A stretch of DNA of 15,694 nt. Source: an uncultured Sediminicola sp. Its GTDB lineage: Bacteria > Bacteroidota > Bacteroidia > Flavobacteriales > Flavobacteriaceae. The position numbers were made by a program, and so were the translations under genes. Positions 14,948-15,694 of the stretch are shown here, one piece after another. Below the pieces are notes generated by a model that was not told where the DNA came from, did no database searches, and saw only the letters and a program-made list of their open reading frames with translations. The stretch is from the NCBI GenBank assembly GCA_938039345.1, contig CALHVB010000156.1:1-15694 (forward strand), written 5' to 3'. Position 1 is the first letter of the stretch, and every line of letters begins with the position of its first letter.

Positions 14948-15694
14948 ATGAGCAATCAATTATCTGATAGAATTAATAATTTAGCCCCATCTGCAACGTT
15001 AGAGATGGCTGCAAAAGCTCGTGAATTAAGAGCTGCTGGTAAAGACATTATTGGTCTTAGTTTAGGAGAACCAGATTTTAATACTCCCGATTATATTAAA
15101 GAAGCTGCCGTTAAAGCAGTAAATGATAATTACAATTCTTACACACCAGTAGATGGTTATGGAGAGTTAAAAGATGCTATCATTACAAAATTTAAACGTG
15201 ACAATGATTTAAGCTACGAAGCTTCACAAATTGTTGTTTCTACTGGTGCTAAACAAGCATTATATAATGTAGCCCAAGTATGTTTAAATAAAGGAGATGA
15301 AGTTATTTTACCATGTCCTTACTGGGTAAGTTACAGTGATATTGTAAAATTAGCAGACGGTGTTCCTGTAGAAGTCCCTACTTCTATTGATACAGATTTT
15401 AAAATGACTCCTGAGCAATTAGAAGCTGCTATAACTCCTAAAACAAAAATGCTATGGTATAGTTCTCCTTGTAACCCAAGTGGTTCTATTTATAGCAAAG
15501 AAGAATTAAGAGCTTTAGCCGATATTTTAGTAAAGCACCCACAAATTGTTGTGGTAAGTGATGAAATATACGAGCACATTAATTATGGGGTTACTGCACA
15601 TGCTTCAATGGCAGAATTTGAAGATATGTACGACCGTACTGTAACCGTAAATGGAGTTGCTAAAGCATTTGCAATGACAGGTTGGAGAATTGGT
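14948..15694 (+). CDS. Class I pyridoxal-phosphate aminotransferase, aspartate aminotransferase-like (runs off the right edge)
   Basis: The first 249 residues are present from the ATG at 14948 to the last base of the window, with no stop. The sequence starts MSNQLSDRINNLAPSATLEM and has IIGLSLGEPDFNTPDYI (34-50), YTPVDGYGELKDAI (65-78), STGAKQALYNV (98-108), YSSPCNPSGSIY (171-182, N176), VVSDEIYEHINY (202-213, D205 and Y208) and the cofactor lysine K239 in NGVAKAFAMTGWRIG (235-249). These place it in the type I aspartate aminotransferase group that includes the Thermus and rhizobial enzymes. Substrate range (aspartate, prephenate or others) cannot be fixed. It starts 18 bp after the desaturase stop with no terminator between. 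Confidence 0.92.
   Translation, partial: MSNQLSDRINNLAPSATLEMAAKARELRAAGKDIIGLSLGEPDFNTPDYIKEAAVKAVNDNYNSYTPVDGYGELKDAIITKFKRDNDLSYEASQIVVSTGAKQALYNVAQVCLNKGDEVILPCPYWVSYSDIVKLADGVPVEVPTSIDTDFKMTPEQLEAAITPKTKMLWYSSPCNPSGSIYSKEELRALADILVKHPQIVVVSDEIYEHINYGVTAHASMAEFEDMYDRTVTVNGVAKAFAMTGWRIG

Overview
The window (about one third G+C, dense single-gene spacing) looks like a chromosome segment of a marine member of the Flavobacteriaceae. The evidence is a type IX secretion (T9SS) plug protein, a T9SS-sorted red-algal polysaccharide hydrolase, near-consensus Bacteroidota -7 boxes (TAnnTTTG) instead of sigma70 boxes, and flavobacterial-type housekeeping proteins. I see no rRNA, tRNA, IS element, phage gene or CRISPR array.

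Region 1 (1-2804, minus strand): the tightly packed nqrA-nqrB-nqrC start of the Na+-translocating NADH:quinone reductase operon, running off the left edge inside nqrC. Region 2 (about 3040-6650, plus strand): a DUF5103/T9SS plug protein divergent from nqrA, then apaG and pruA, closed by a strong rho-independent terminator. Region 3 (6670-8865, plus strand): a pair of DJ-1/PfpI-domain genes. The first is a cytoplasmic AraC-type regulator with an N-terminal DJ-1 sensor-like domain. The second is an exported DJ-1 protein with a cysteine-rich N-terminal metal-binding-like segment, whose reading frame is broken near 8105. Two symmetric DNA elements lie at the start codon of the regulator and at the promoter of the second gene. 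A terminator follows.

Region 4 (9109-12918, plus strand): a 1269-residue secreted GH86 beta-agarase/porphyranase with two BIG2-CBM6 modules in tandem and a T9SS C-terminal sorting signal. It stands alone, with no SusC/SusD, sulfatase or other glycosidase in view. Its 14-bp-stem terminator is shared with the convergent rsmG. Region 5 (13016-15694): rsmG on the minus strand, divergent from a membrane fatty-acid desaturase followed 18 bp later by a class I aminotransferase that runs off the right edge.

How the parts connect: the plug protein serves the T9SS translocon that would export the agarase, so both machine and cargo are present, although unlinked transcriptionally. The Nqr complex would supply the sodium motive force typical of marine bacteria. 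Most of the window is ordinary core genome. The accessory and least explained part is 6650-9108, the DJ-1 pair and the DNA elements around it.
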